Source: Metabacillus niabensis (GTDB lineage Bacteria > Bacillota > Bacilli > Bacillales > Bacillaceae). Taken from it: a stretch of 64,000 bases of DNA. This document shows positions 9,076 to 16,166 of this stretch, in pieces. Made by a program: the position numbers and the translations under genes. The stretch's first letter is position 1. The number at the start of each line of letters is the position of its first letter. Location of the stretch: positions 1 through 64,000 of the forward strand of contig NZ_CADEPK010000030.1 of assembly GCF_902829255.1 (NCBI RefSeq), read 5' to 3'. Under the pieces are notes generated by a model. The model had not been told where the DNA came from, searched no databases, and was given only the letters and a program-made list of their open reading frames with translations.

Positions 9076-9090
9076 ATGTACGTACAAAAT
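9076..9090. promoter_or_regulatory. AraR-like operator upstream of the GH43 gene
   Basis: ATGTACGTACAAAAT contains the perfect palindrome TGTACGTACA (9077-9086). It closely resembles B. subtilis AraR operators (ATTTGTACGTACAAAT-type). It lies about 85 bp upstream of the arabinanase start. An imperfect half-site, TGTACGAAAT, follows at 9112-9121. Confidence 0.6.
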
Positions 9091-9300
9091 TGAAGCTAAC
9101 ACCCTTGTAAATGTACGAAATCTAGTTTTCTATCTTTATCATACCCATGCAAAAAAATCGCTATATCCCGATGAAATGCGACAAACCTTAAGCTAAATAC
9201 ATACGTTTCTATTCATACATGGGTTAGAAAACTGCACATTTTTACAAAAATTCACTGAGAGGATGTTTTCCAAAAAGATGATAGGAAGAATTTTTTGTAT

Positions 9301-9314
9301 TGTAAGCGCTTATC
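9301..9314. promoter_or_regulatory. cre-like catabolite-repression site
   Basis: TGTAAGCGCTTATC matches the CcpA consensus TGNAARCGNWWNCA at 12 of 14 positions on either strand and contains the perfect palindrome TAAGCGCTTA. It lies between AraR-like sites upstream of the arabinanase gene, where glucose repression would be expected. Confidence 0.5.
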
Positions 9315-9339
9315 CTAACCAATATTTATCCTATTACAC

Positions 9340-9353
9340 ACGTTCGTACATGT
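9340..9353. promoter_or_regulatory. second AraR-like operator (imperfect)
   Basis: ACGTTCGTACATGT reads ACATGTACGAACGT on the other strand, one arm matching the AraR half-site. Its centre is about 60 bp from the next site, a spacing compatible with cooperative binding by looping. Confidence 0.4.
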
Positions 9354-9399
9354 CAATATGTTTTCTATCAATTCGGAACTTGTTTATCCAATCACATAA

Positions 9400-9413
9400 A
9401 CATACGTACAAGT
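9400..9413. promoter_or_regulatory. third AraR-like operator
   Basis: ACATACGTACAAGT reads ACTTGTACGTATGT on the minus strand and contains TACGTA at its centre, close to ACTTGTACGTACAAAT-type AraR sites. It lies far upstream of the arabinanase gene, so it would act as a distal partner site. Confidence 0.45.
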
Positions 9414-9533
9414 TGACACAAAAGAGAGTGATTTACAGCAAAAGCTCTCCCCCTCAAACCCAAACAATCAATATCTTTTAACTAGAGTTTGCTGGAGAGT
9501 CTTCCAATGTTAAGTCACTCTCTACGCATTCAC

Positions 9534-10400
9534 TTATTCAATACTTCTCCACAAATAAAGCGATGCATAGCTTAAATAAGGATGCCATTGCTCACTGTAC
9601 ATGTCCATTTCTTCACTTGTAGGCTTCCTCTCTAGGTTAAAATGCTTTTGAATCGCCTTTTGTATCCCAATGTCTGCTTTAGGAAACAAATTAGGTCTTC
9701 CTAATCCAGTTAACAAAAGATTTTGTACAGTCCATGGACCAATCCCACGAATTTTTATTAGCTTTTTCATTACTTCATCATCAGATAAGCGTTCAACTTG
9801 CGATAAATCTAAGCTCCCTTCAGCAATAAGCCGAGATGTATCAATCACATATTCAGCCTTCCTCCTGCTGAATTGCATGTTCATTAGCTCCTCAACCTCT
9901 AAAGCAGCGACCGTTTCTGGTTTTGGATAAAACCAAACATCATCAATCTCATAACCAAATGCTTTAACAAATCGTTCTGTTAACGTATGAGCAAAAGATA
10001 AATTTAATTGCTGATGAATAAAGCATTTCATTAAACAACGATATAAATCAAATTCCAATACAAGCGGCGTCCCCTCATGCTGCTGAAAAATATCTGAAAG
10101 ATTTGACGTTTTGAAATGATTATTTAGTTTATCTAACGGAAAATCCCATTGAAAAATTCTAATGAGCTCAGCTTTAGCTTGTTCTTTTATATCATTATCG
10201 TGTCCCTTTAGCTCAAAGCGTGGATTTTCTAAAGTACCAACAGCCTGCACTTCGATGACATGTCCTTTTTCATTTATAATAAGTGGAACCTTCACCGATT
10301 GTTGTTCCTGATTTACGTTATTTAACGGATCAAGTGATAGCCTGCTTATCACACTGCCGAAATGATATGGTCCGTCTGCTTCAATTATTTCCTTCCACAT
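9534..10400 (-). CDS. DNA-3-methyladenine glycosylase II (AlkA-type, YfjP ortholog)
   Basis: This base-excision repair enzyme removes alkylated purines. The 288-aa protein has a long N-terminal domain, then the HhH-GPD core: the hairpin IRGIGPWTVQNLLL (about 217-230) and catalytic D243 in FPKADIGIQKAI. The usual loop of four iron-sulfur cysteines is absent, as in the AlkA subfamily. Neighbours match yfjO-yfjP-pdaA of B. subtilis apart from the inserted arabinanase gene. It is a single-gene unit; the upstream pdaA has its own terminator. Confidence 0.9.
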   Translation of the reverse strand: MWKEIIEADGPYHFGSVISRLSLDPLNNVNQEQQSVKVPLIINEKGHVIEVQAVGTLENPRFELKGHDNDIKEQAKAELIRIFQWDFPLDKLNNHFKTSNLSDIFQQHEGTPLVLEFDLYRCLMKCFIHQQLNLSFAHTLTERFVKAFGYEIDDVWFYPKPETVAALEVEELMNMQFSRRKAEYVIDTSRLIAEGSLDLSQVERLSDDEVMKKLIKIRGIGPWTVQNLLLTGLGRPNLFPKADIGIQKAIQKHFNLERKPTSEEMDMYSEQWHPYLSYASLYLWRSIE

Positions 10401-10512
10401 TTTTATTCACAGCCTTTATACTCTTTTTGCCAATTATAGCATGGTTTTGTTTTGTCAATTAGGTTAATTTCAATGTGAGGATTTGCTTCGTTTTTAATAC
10501 TAATCTATTGTC

Positions 10513-10542
10513 TAAAAAATATCTCCCTTGGTTAAAGGGAGA
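10513..10542 (-). terminator. intrinsic terminator overlapping the pdaA stop codon
   Basis: TCTCCCTT (10522-10529) pairs with AAGGGAGA (10535-10542), and on the minus strand the stem is followed by TATTTTTTAG. The pdaA stop codon (10532-10534) is in the hairpin loop, so the last sense codons form the 5' arm. A translating ribosome would cover the hairpin, so termination should be most efficient after release. Confidence 0.8.
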
Positions 10543-11335
10543 TTAAGTCAGGATTGTCGATTATTTTTTGAAGCATTAAGTCGTCTAAGCTTTTGAAGAT
10601 GTAGCCTTGTTTCTGCAATTCAACAATGGCGTTGTCCAGTCCTTCGGCATTGTCCTTTGATACGGTATGGAGAAGGATAATCGCTCCAGGGTGGATTTGT
10701 TGCATAATGTTTTCGTACGAATATCTCCAGCCTCTTTGCGCGTCTATTTTCCAGTCAACAAAAGCGAGGGACCAGAAGACAGTTGTGTATCCTAAATCTT
10801 TGGACGTTTGCAGCACCCGTTCACTAAAAATACCTCTCGGCGGCCTTAAGTAGTTCATCCCTTTTTGGTCTGTTAATTCCTCCACTTTCAGGCGAACAGA
10901 TTCTAGCTCTTCTTTTATTTCTTCATCACTTTCTTTTGTGAGGTCAGGATGATACCATGAATGGTTTCCGACGATATGACCTTCCTTCACCATCCGTTTT
11001 ACTAATCCTGGTTCGGATTCAATATAATGACCTGTTACAAAAAATGTTGCTGGAACCTCTCGTTTTTTTAAAACGTCTAACACCTTGCTCGTATAGCCAT
11101 TTTCATAGCCATTATCAAAGGTTAAGTAAATTTCCTTCTTCGTTGTATCTCCTATATAGAAGGAGCCGTACTTGCCAAGAATTTCGTCATATTCCTCTCC
11201 AGCAGAGGCTGGTTCGTGGTTTTTACTTTTTTTAAAGCCCCAATGAATTGGTTTATTTGATATCGCATATGCTTCGTTCGAAAATAAAAAAATTAGACAG
11301 CATAGGATTGTCATGATAGACAATTTTTTCATCAT
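10532..11335 (-). CDS. pdaA: PdaA, delta-lactam-forming polysaccharide deacetylase
   Basis: PdaA removes the N-acetyl group from muramic acid stripped of its peptide, the step before muramic-delta-lactam formation in spore cortex. A signal peptide (1-24, ending NEAYA) is followed by a NodB domain with D74-N75 in TFDNGYENG, metal-type ligands H125 and H129 in GNHSWYHP, RPPRG near 163 and LLHTVSKDN near 222. The N at 75 replacing the usual second D is typical of PdaA. Length 267 aa fits (B. subtilis 263). Its presence shows the organism forms endospores. The family is controlled by the forespore sigma factor G; I did not identify that promoter here. Confidence 0.95.
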   Translation of the reverse strand: MMKKLSIMTILCCLIFLFSNEAYAISNKPIHWGFKKSKNHEPASAGEEYDEILGKYGSFYIGDTTKKEIYLTFDNGYENGYTSKVLDVLKKREVPATFFVTGHYIESEPGLVKRMVKEGHIVGNHSWYHPDLTKESDEEIKEELESVRLKVEELTDQKGMNYLRPPRGIFSERVLQTSKDLGYTTVFWSLAFVDWKIDAQRGWRYSYENIMQQIHPGAIILLHTVSKDNAEGLDNAIVELQKQGYIFKSLDDLMLQKIIDNPDLISL

Positions 11336-11527
11336 ACTCTCTCCTCATGATCGTTATATATGTATAGTGTTTATTTATGAGAGCATTCCATACTGGAAAA
11401 AATTACATTAAGTCCCTTTTCTAAAATATAGTTGTTTTTAAGGTACTCCTTGGACGCTTGGGAAGCGATAATGCAGTGGAAAACAACTTCTAATAAAAGC
11501 ATCAAAGTTTTACGAAAACTGCCTAAA

Positions 11528-11577
11528 TAAAAAAAGCGTGCCTTTAAAATCAGGGAAATTCCTGATTCAGGCACACT
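11528..11577 (-). terminator. intrinsic terminator of the fumarase gene
   Basis: GCCT (11540-11543) and ATCAGG (11549-11554) pair with CCTGAT (11561-11566) and AGGC (11569-11572), forming a two-part stem. Seven T residues follow on the minus strand (plus A run 11528-11535). It lies 22 bases after the fumarase stop. Confidence 0.85.
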
Positions 11578-11598
11578 TATTTCTTTTAAAACAAACGT

Positions 11599-13137
11599 TT
11601 ATTTAAATACCGGATCCTTAAATTTAGAGAGCTTTTCTAATGATGATTTATCGACATCGGCGTGAAGGCTGTTTCCATGTGAATCCATTGTAACTACAGC
11701 TGTAAAGCCTTCAACCTTAAGATGCCACATTGCTTCCGGAATTCCAAATTGCATGAGGTCTACACCTTCTACTGATTTAATACAGTCAGCATAATATTGC
11801 GCAGCTCCTCCAATTGCATTTAAGTAGACACCACCGTGTTCTTGAAGCGCCTTTAACGTTTTTGGTCCCATTCCACCTTTTCCGATAACAGCGCGAATAC
11901 CAAATCGCTTCATAATATCGCCTTGGTATGGCTCCTCACGAATACTTGTCGTTGGTCCTGCTGCTTTAACGTGATACTTTCCATCCTCATCCTTCATCAT
12001 AACTGGTCCACAGTGATAAATGATTTGTCCATTAAGATCAACTGGGGAGTCGTTTTCTGATAAGTATTTATGGATTGCGTCTCTTCCCGTATACATCATT
12101 CCATTAATGCGAACGACGTCACCAACTTTTAACTCTCTAATTTGCTCCTCTGTAATTGGTGCTTCTAGGACAACTTCACGAACCGATTGCTGTTGCTCTT
12201 CAGTAGAAGTAGCCTCAGCTTGCCCAAAGTCAACCTCATCTCCGTCTTGATATAACCATTCGTTAATTGCTCCTGTTTCAGGATTTAAATATACACCTAA
12301 GCGGCGATAAGCCCAGCAATTGTAAGCAACTGATACGAAGAAGCTTGCTGGAATACGATTGATGACACCAATTTTACAACCTAGTAATGTTGTTTCTCCA
12401 CCAAATCCCATTGTTCCAATTCCAAGCTCATTCGCATGCTCAAGAACATATTCCTCAAGCTTACGTAAATCTTCTCTTTCGTTCACATCATCGACACGTC
12501 TAAATAATTGCTCCTTTGCCAGCTCATAGCCGCTTGTTCGGTCGCCACCGATTCCGACCCCGATAAAGCCAGCACTACAGCCTTGTCCCTGTGCTTGGTA
12601 AACGGAGTGCATAATGCATTTTCTGATTCCATCAAGGTCTCGTCCCGCTCTTCCTAAGCCTTCAAGCTCACAAGGTAAGCTATATTGGATATTTTTATTT
12701 TCACAGCCACCGCCCTTTAAAATAAGGCGTGCATCAATATAATCCTTTTCCCATTGTTCAAATTTAATGACAGGTGTTCCATCACCTAAATTATCACCGC
12801 TGTTTTTCCCAGTAATCGAATCAACCGAATTAGGACGTAGCTTGCCATCCTTTGTTGCTTGAGCAATGGCCCGCTTAATATCTTCCTTCATCTTTAGCTG
12901 ATTGGCACCAACCGGAACCTTTAATTTAAACGTTGGTAAACCAGTATCCTGACAGATCGGTGAAATATTATCGTCAGCCATTTTAATATTATTCGTAATG
13001 GTTGCAAGTGACATTGCAGAACGAGTGCCAGCACTTTCTCGCAATTTTGCCGCAGCGATTGCTCTTCGTACATCTTTTGGTAGATTGGTCGATGTTTCTA
13101 CTATTAATTTGTACATGCTTTCGTAAAAGTTCTCCAT
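11599..13137 (-). CDS. fumA: class I fumarate hydratase (iron-sulfur)
   Basis: This TCA-cycle enzyme interconverts fumarate and malate using an oxygen-sensitive [4Fe-4S] cluster. The 512-aa protein has the N-terminal alpha domain with ICQDTGLP (C62), GGGCENKN (C145) and TTLLGCKIG (C254), which are probable cluster ligands, and the C-terminal beta domain with AAGPTTSIREEPYQG, IGKGGMG and AIGGAAQYYA. B. subtilis uses only the unrelated class II enzyme, so a class I fumarase marks a difference; it may coexist with a class II copy elsewhere. It is a single gene with its own terminator, between pdaA and the SE1561-family gene. Confidence 0.95.
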   Translation of the reverse strand: MENFYESMYKLIVETSTNLPKDVRRAIAAAKLRESAGTRSAMSLATITNNIKMADDNISPICQDTGLPTFKLKVPVGANQLKMKEDIKRAIAQATKDGKLRPNSVDSITGKNSGDNLGDGTPVIKFEQWEKDYIDARLILKGGGCENKNIQYSLPCELEGLGRAGRDLDGIRKCIMHSVYQAQGQGCSAGFIGVGIGGDRTSGYELAKEQLFRRVDDVNEREDLRKLEEYVLEHANELGIGTMGFGGETTLLGCKIGVINRIPASFFVSVAYNCWAYRRLGVYLNPETGAINEWLYQDGDEVDFGQAEATSTEEQQQSVREVVLEAPITEEQIRELKVGDVVRINGMMYTGRDAIHKYLSENDSPVDLNGQIIYHCGPVMMKDEDGKYHVKAAGPTTSIREEPYQGDIMKRFGIRAVIGKGGMGPKTLKALQEHGGVYLNAIGGAAQYYADCIKSVEGVDLMQFGIPEAMWHLKVEGFTAVVTMDSHGNSLHADVDKSSLEKLSKFKDPVFK

Positions 13138-13323
13138 CTCGATTCTCCCCTTATATCGTCTCTTAATGTATCTAAACTTTCGGTCTATTTCTTCAATTTT
13201 TATTATACTCCTTCAAAAAAAGATTGAAAAGGAATATCATAAGCGCTTTCAGTTTGAAGTCTGTACCGACTATTTTGCCCTGACATCCATCTTAGTCATG
13301 TGCCAAACTCGAAATAAAAATAG

Positions 13324-13354
13324 AAAAAAAGAGCAGACGCAAATGTCATGCTCC
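13324..13354 (-). terminator. intrinsic terminator at the end of the SE1561-family gene
   Basis: GAGCAGAC (13331-13338) pairs with GTCATGCTC (13345-13353), with one bulge, and is followed on the minus strand by seven T residues. The stop codon (13346-13348) lies inside the 5' arm, the same compact arrangement seen at pdaA. Confidence 0.7.
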
Positions 13355-13543
13355 ATTTCGATCCCAATCCTTTTTAAATTGTTCATGCTTGAATTCAAGC
13401 TCATCTAACATTTTTAATAAGCGGTCAATATCTTCAACATCTGTTGACTCGGGATCCATTGAATCAAGTACTTCTAAAAACATATTTAACCGACTTTTTA
13501 AATAAGATAGTTGTGAATCCTTATCTTGAACTGCATTACCCAT
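13346..13543 (-). CDS. SE1561-family small protein
   Basis: The 65-aa product begins MGNAVQDKDSQLSYLKSRLN and continues MFLEVLDSMDPESTDVEDIDRL, the pattern of the SE1561 family of small Bacillota proteins of unknown role. It is acidic, helical and soluble, with no signal peptide. The second ATG (13543) is chosen over the one two codons upstream because it is properly spaced from the AGGAG site and matches the usual family start. It is divergent from the repeat and promoter region before yfkAB. Confidence 0.8.
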   Translation of the reverse strand: MGNAVQDKDSQLSYLKSRLNMFLEVLDSMDPESTDVEDIDRLLKMLDELEFKHEQFKKDWDRNGA

Positions 13544-13593
13544 TTTCATCTCTCCTCTTAAAGATATAGTTCATCCTAACGTATTTATTAATT

Positions 13594-13780
13594 TGGCTGT
13601 TTTCGCATTTTATTGCTGTTTATTTGTTATTCGTTTTGGTTGATTTCCGATAAATTTCCCGTTTTCCGCCGGGTGGGTGATGAGCCTCTTTGGTGCTCAC
13701 ATTTCCCACACATCCGCACCTACACTAAATCAACCTTTACAAAGCTTAGCTTATATACAACAATATTAAGAAAATTGCCT
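13594..13780. repeat. dispersed repeat element, copy A
   Basis: The copy runs from TGGCTGTTTT to AAAATTGCCT. Inside are TTGGTTGATTTCC, then CCGCCGGGTGGGTGATGAGCCTC, a GTGCTCAC-TTTCCCAC stretch, and AATCAACCTTTACAAAG with ACAACAATATT near the end. The same order of blocks occurs at 19701-19917 and 29331-29503, and in shortened form at 52448-52543. It carries no believable gene; the GC-rich core contrasts with the AT-rich surroundings. Confidence 0.75.
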
Positions 13781-14048
13781 TTAATTTTAAAACAACTGAC
13801 TAAAAAGCGCAATCCCTAATGTGCTTCAAGCAACTGGCTCCAATTGAATAGAAGATGATAGAGATGATAGAAGATGATATTTAATCAAATCACTTGTGAC
13901 GCATGAGCTTAATGAGTTAGAAACGAAAACTAAGTACTTTCTTCCTTTAATATAAAGCTCCAATGGATGATAACAATGAACGTTCATGTTAGAATGGGTA
14001 TGGAGCTGACAACTCTGTATAGTAAGCTAATCTGTTTTTAAAGATATT

Positions 14049-14075
14049 TAGCCTTATGTAAGGCTATTTTTATTT
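14049..14075 (+). terminator. hairpin plus T-run in the yfkAB leader (terminator or attenuator)
   Basis: TAGCCTTA (14049-14056) and TAAGGCTA (14059-14066) form a perfect 8-bp stem with a two-base loop, followed by TTTTTATTTG. It lies 25 bases before the yfkAB start and no gene on this strand precedes it closely. It is either an attenuator of the yfk operon or the end of an unrecognised short transcript. A TGAACGTTCA palindrome (13977-13986) lies further upstream, near a weak TAGAAT -10-like box. Confidence 0.55.
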
Positions 14076-14099
14076 GTTAATAAAAGGAGTACCTCGAAA

Positions 14100-15221
14100 A
14101 TGAATGTAACAAACACGTTAAAACCCATTACAACTTCATATGATCCGTGGGAAGCATATCTTGATGTCGAGCAATATGGAAAAATGGAGTTAACAAATAT
14201 TGAATTTACCACAACAACACTTTGCAATATGCGGTGTGAGCATTGCGCTGTCGGTTACACACTACGTCCAAAGGACCCGAATGCTCTTCCAATTGATTTA
14301 TTGTTAAAACGACTAGACGAGGTTCCAAAGCTTCGTTCCTTAAGTATTACAGGTGGGGAACCGATGCTATCGTTAAAATCTGTTGAAAATTACGTCATCC
14401 CACTTTTAAAGTATGCCCATGAACGTGGAGTGCGTACACAAATAAATTCAAATTTAACACTTGATTTAAATCGATATGAAAAAATTATCCCATACTTGGA
14501 TGTATTACACATTTCTCATAACTGGGGTACGATCGATGAGTTTGTTGAGGTTGGTTTTGCCATGATGGACAGAAAGCCAACATATGCACAGAGAGCTACA
14601 TTGTTTGAGCGAATGATCGAAAACAGTCGTGCACTTGTTAAAGCAGGTGTCATTGTTTCGGCTGAAACGATGCTTAACAAAAATACCCTTCCGTATATTG
14701 AAAAAATTCATAAGCAAATTGTTGAGGAAATGCATTGTCAGCGTCATGAAATTCACCCAATGTACCCAAGTGATTTCGCCAGTGCATTGGAAACATTATC
14801 ACTTTCAGAGATCCGTTCAGCGATTCATCATTTATTAGATATACGCGATGAATCTGTTTGGATGCTATTTGGAACATTGCCATTTTACGCATGCAGCGAT
14901 AATAAGGAAGATTTAGCGTTAATTAACCGTCTTCGTTCAAGCAAAAATGTTACGGTTCGAAACGATCCTGATGGTAGATCCCGTTTAAATGTTAATATTT
15001 TCGATGGAAATATCATTGTGACAGATTTTGGTGATGCTCCTCCTTTAGGGAATATTAAGGATAATACCCTTCAATCTGCCTATGATAAGTGGATGGATTC
15101 TTCCTTAGCAAAATCACTCAATTGTCATTGCCTTGCTGTGAACTGTCTTGGACCGAATATTCTCGTCAAAAATAGTTATTATAAAGATGTTGATTTCACA
15201 AAACGACAGTCGAATTTATAG
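14100..15221 (+). CDS. yfkAB: radical SAM/CxCxxxxC motif protein YfkAB
   Basis: This radical-SAM protein has the cluster motif C42-x3-C46-x2-C49 (TLCNMRCEHCA), SAM-binding TGGEPML at about 84-90, and the C-terminal CHCLAVNC typical of YfkAB. Length 373 aa matches the fused YfkAB form; the original B. subtilis 168 annotation split it in two. Its substrate is unknown. It has an AAAGGAG site and is followed after 8 bases by the MscS-type channel gene, the same order as in B. subtilis, so the two probably share a transcript. Confidence 0.93.
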   Translation: MNVTNTLKPITTSYDPWEAYLDVEQYGKMELTNIEFTTTTLCNMRCEHCAVGYTLRPKDPNALPIDLLLKRLDEVPKLRSLSITGGEPMLSLKSVENYVIPLLKYAHERGVRTQINSNLTLDLNRYEKIIPYLDVLHISHNWGTIDEFVEVGFAMMDRKPTYAQRATLFERMIENSRALVKAGVIVSAETMLNKNTLPYIEKIHKQIVEEMHCQRHEIHPMYPSDFASALETLSLSEIRSAIHHLLDIRDESVWMLFGTLPFYACSDNKEDLALINRLRSSKNVTVRNDPDGRSRLNVNIFDGNIIVTDFGDAPPLGNIKDNTLQSAYDKWMDSSLAKSLNCHCLAVNCLGPNILVKNSYYKDVDFTKRQSNL

Positions 15222-15229
15222 GTGATAGT

Positions 15230-16063
15230 ATGGAACAAATAAAAGCGATCCTTTCGATAAACATCGTCCAAATCATCATCGCTGCCATCGTTCTCTGGAT
15301 TAGTGTTGCAATTATTAACAAATCGTTAAGCAAGTTCTTTCTCAGAACAGATTTTATTGAGGAACGAAAAGAAAAAACGATTGAAAGCTTAGTACGTTCA
15401 TTATTGAAATATACTGCAACGATTTGCTTTATTTTATTTGTTATCTCTAAATACGTCGATAATTTCGAATCGATTCTTGCTGGAGCTGGAATTGCCGGGA
15501 TCGTCATTGGCTTCGGGGCACAAAGCCTTATCAAGGATATTCTCGCCGGGTTATTTCTTATTTACGAAAAACAGCTTCATCAAGGTGATTTTGTGACAAT
15601 TAATAACACCTTTAATGGCACTGTTGAAGAAATTGGCCTTCGTTCCCTAAAGGTAAGGGAATGGAGTGGAAAATTATTGACCATTTCTAACGGCGAGATT
15701 AAGCAAATTCAAAACTATAATATCGATCGGATGCGGGTAATTGAGCGGGTTGTTGTTAGGTACCAGGAGGATCCTAAAAAGGTATGGGATGCACTCGAAA
15801 AGGCCTGTAACCTTCTAAATGAACAATTTGGACATTGCTTAAAGGTTGACGAGGAAAATTGTCTTATCGAACCGTTCACAATCTATGGAATCACCTCGTT
15901 AAATGCAGGATTCCACGGCTATGAGTACACGATTACAGGACTGGTTGATGACAAAGAGTACTGGAATACAGCAAGAGAAGCACGAAAAATCATTGCACAG
16001 GTGCTCTTTGATGAAAAAATCGGACTCGCTGAGGAGCAAATTTCTGTTAAACATAGCCAATAA
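15230..16063 (+). CDS. yfkC: MscS-family small-conductance mechanosensitive channel (YfkC)
   Basis: MscS channels open under membrane tension to release solutes on osmotic downshock. The 277-aa protein has an N-terminal helix (about 8-27), a second (60-80), and the pore helix AGAGIAGIVIGFGAQSLIKD (about 85-104) followed by ILAGLFLIYEKQLHQGDFV, the family signature. The cytosolic beta domain (NGTVEEIGLRSLKVRE, LLTISNGEI) and a C-terminal alpha/beta domain follow. It follows yfkAB directly in a likely two-gene operon ended by the hairpin at 16115. Confidence 0.92.
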   Translation: MEQIKAILSINIVQIIIAAIVLWISVAIINKSLSKFFLRTDFIEERKEKTIESLVRSLLKYTATICFILFVISKYVDNFESILAGAGIAGIVIGFGAQSLIKDILAGLFLIYEKQLHQGDFVTINNTFNGTVEEIGLRSLKVREWSGKLLTISNGEIKQIQNYNIDRMRVIERVVVRYQEDPKKVWDALEKACNLLNEQFGHCLKVDEENCLIEPFTIYGITSLNAGFHGYEYTITGLVDDKEYWNTAREARKIIAQVLFDEKIGLAEEQISVKHSQ

Positions 16064-16114
16064 CAAAACCGCCTTGAAAGCTCCGATGCTTTGTTTCTTA
16101 TAAAAGATAACAAA

Positions 16115-16156
16115 AAAACAAGAACTGTTCCCGACTGGGATAACAGTTCTTGTTTT
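16115..16156. terminator. bidirectional terminator between yfkC and the TolB-like gene
   Basis: AAAACAAGAACTGTT (16115-16129) pairs perfectly with AACAGTTCTTGTTTT (16142-16156) over 15 bp with a 12-base loop. T-rich flanks occur on both strands. It lies between two convergent genes and can serve both. Confidence 0.92.
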
Positions 16157-16166
16157 ACTCTTTTCG

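Noticed and set aside
7459-9196. Several plus-strand frames of 62-134 codons opposite the arabinanase gene
   Set aside because: They are shadows of the GC-richer GH43 coding sequence; none has a start with a ribosome binding site.
11371-11574. 67-codon minus-strand frame between fumarase and pdaA
   Set aside because: It reads through the fumarase terminator hairpin and has no ribosome binding site; the region is a normal intergenic spacer.
13613-13819. 68-codon plus-strand frame
   Set aside because: It lies within repeat copy A and has no ribosome binding site.
15196-15534. 112-codon minus-strand frame
   Set aside because: It is antisense to the well-supported yfkC gene with shadow-like composition and no ribosome binding site.
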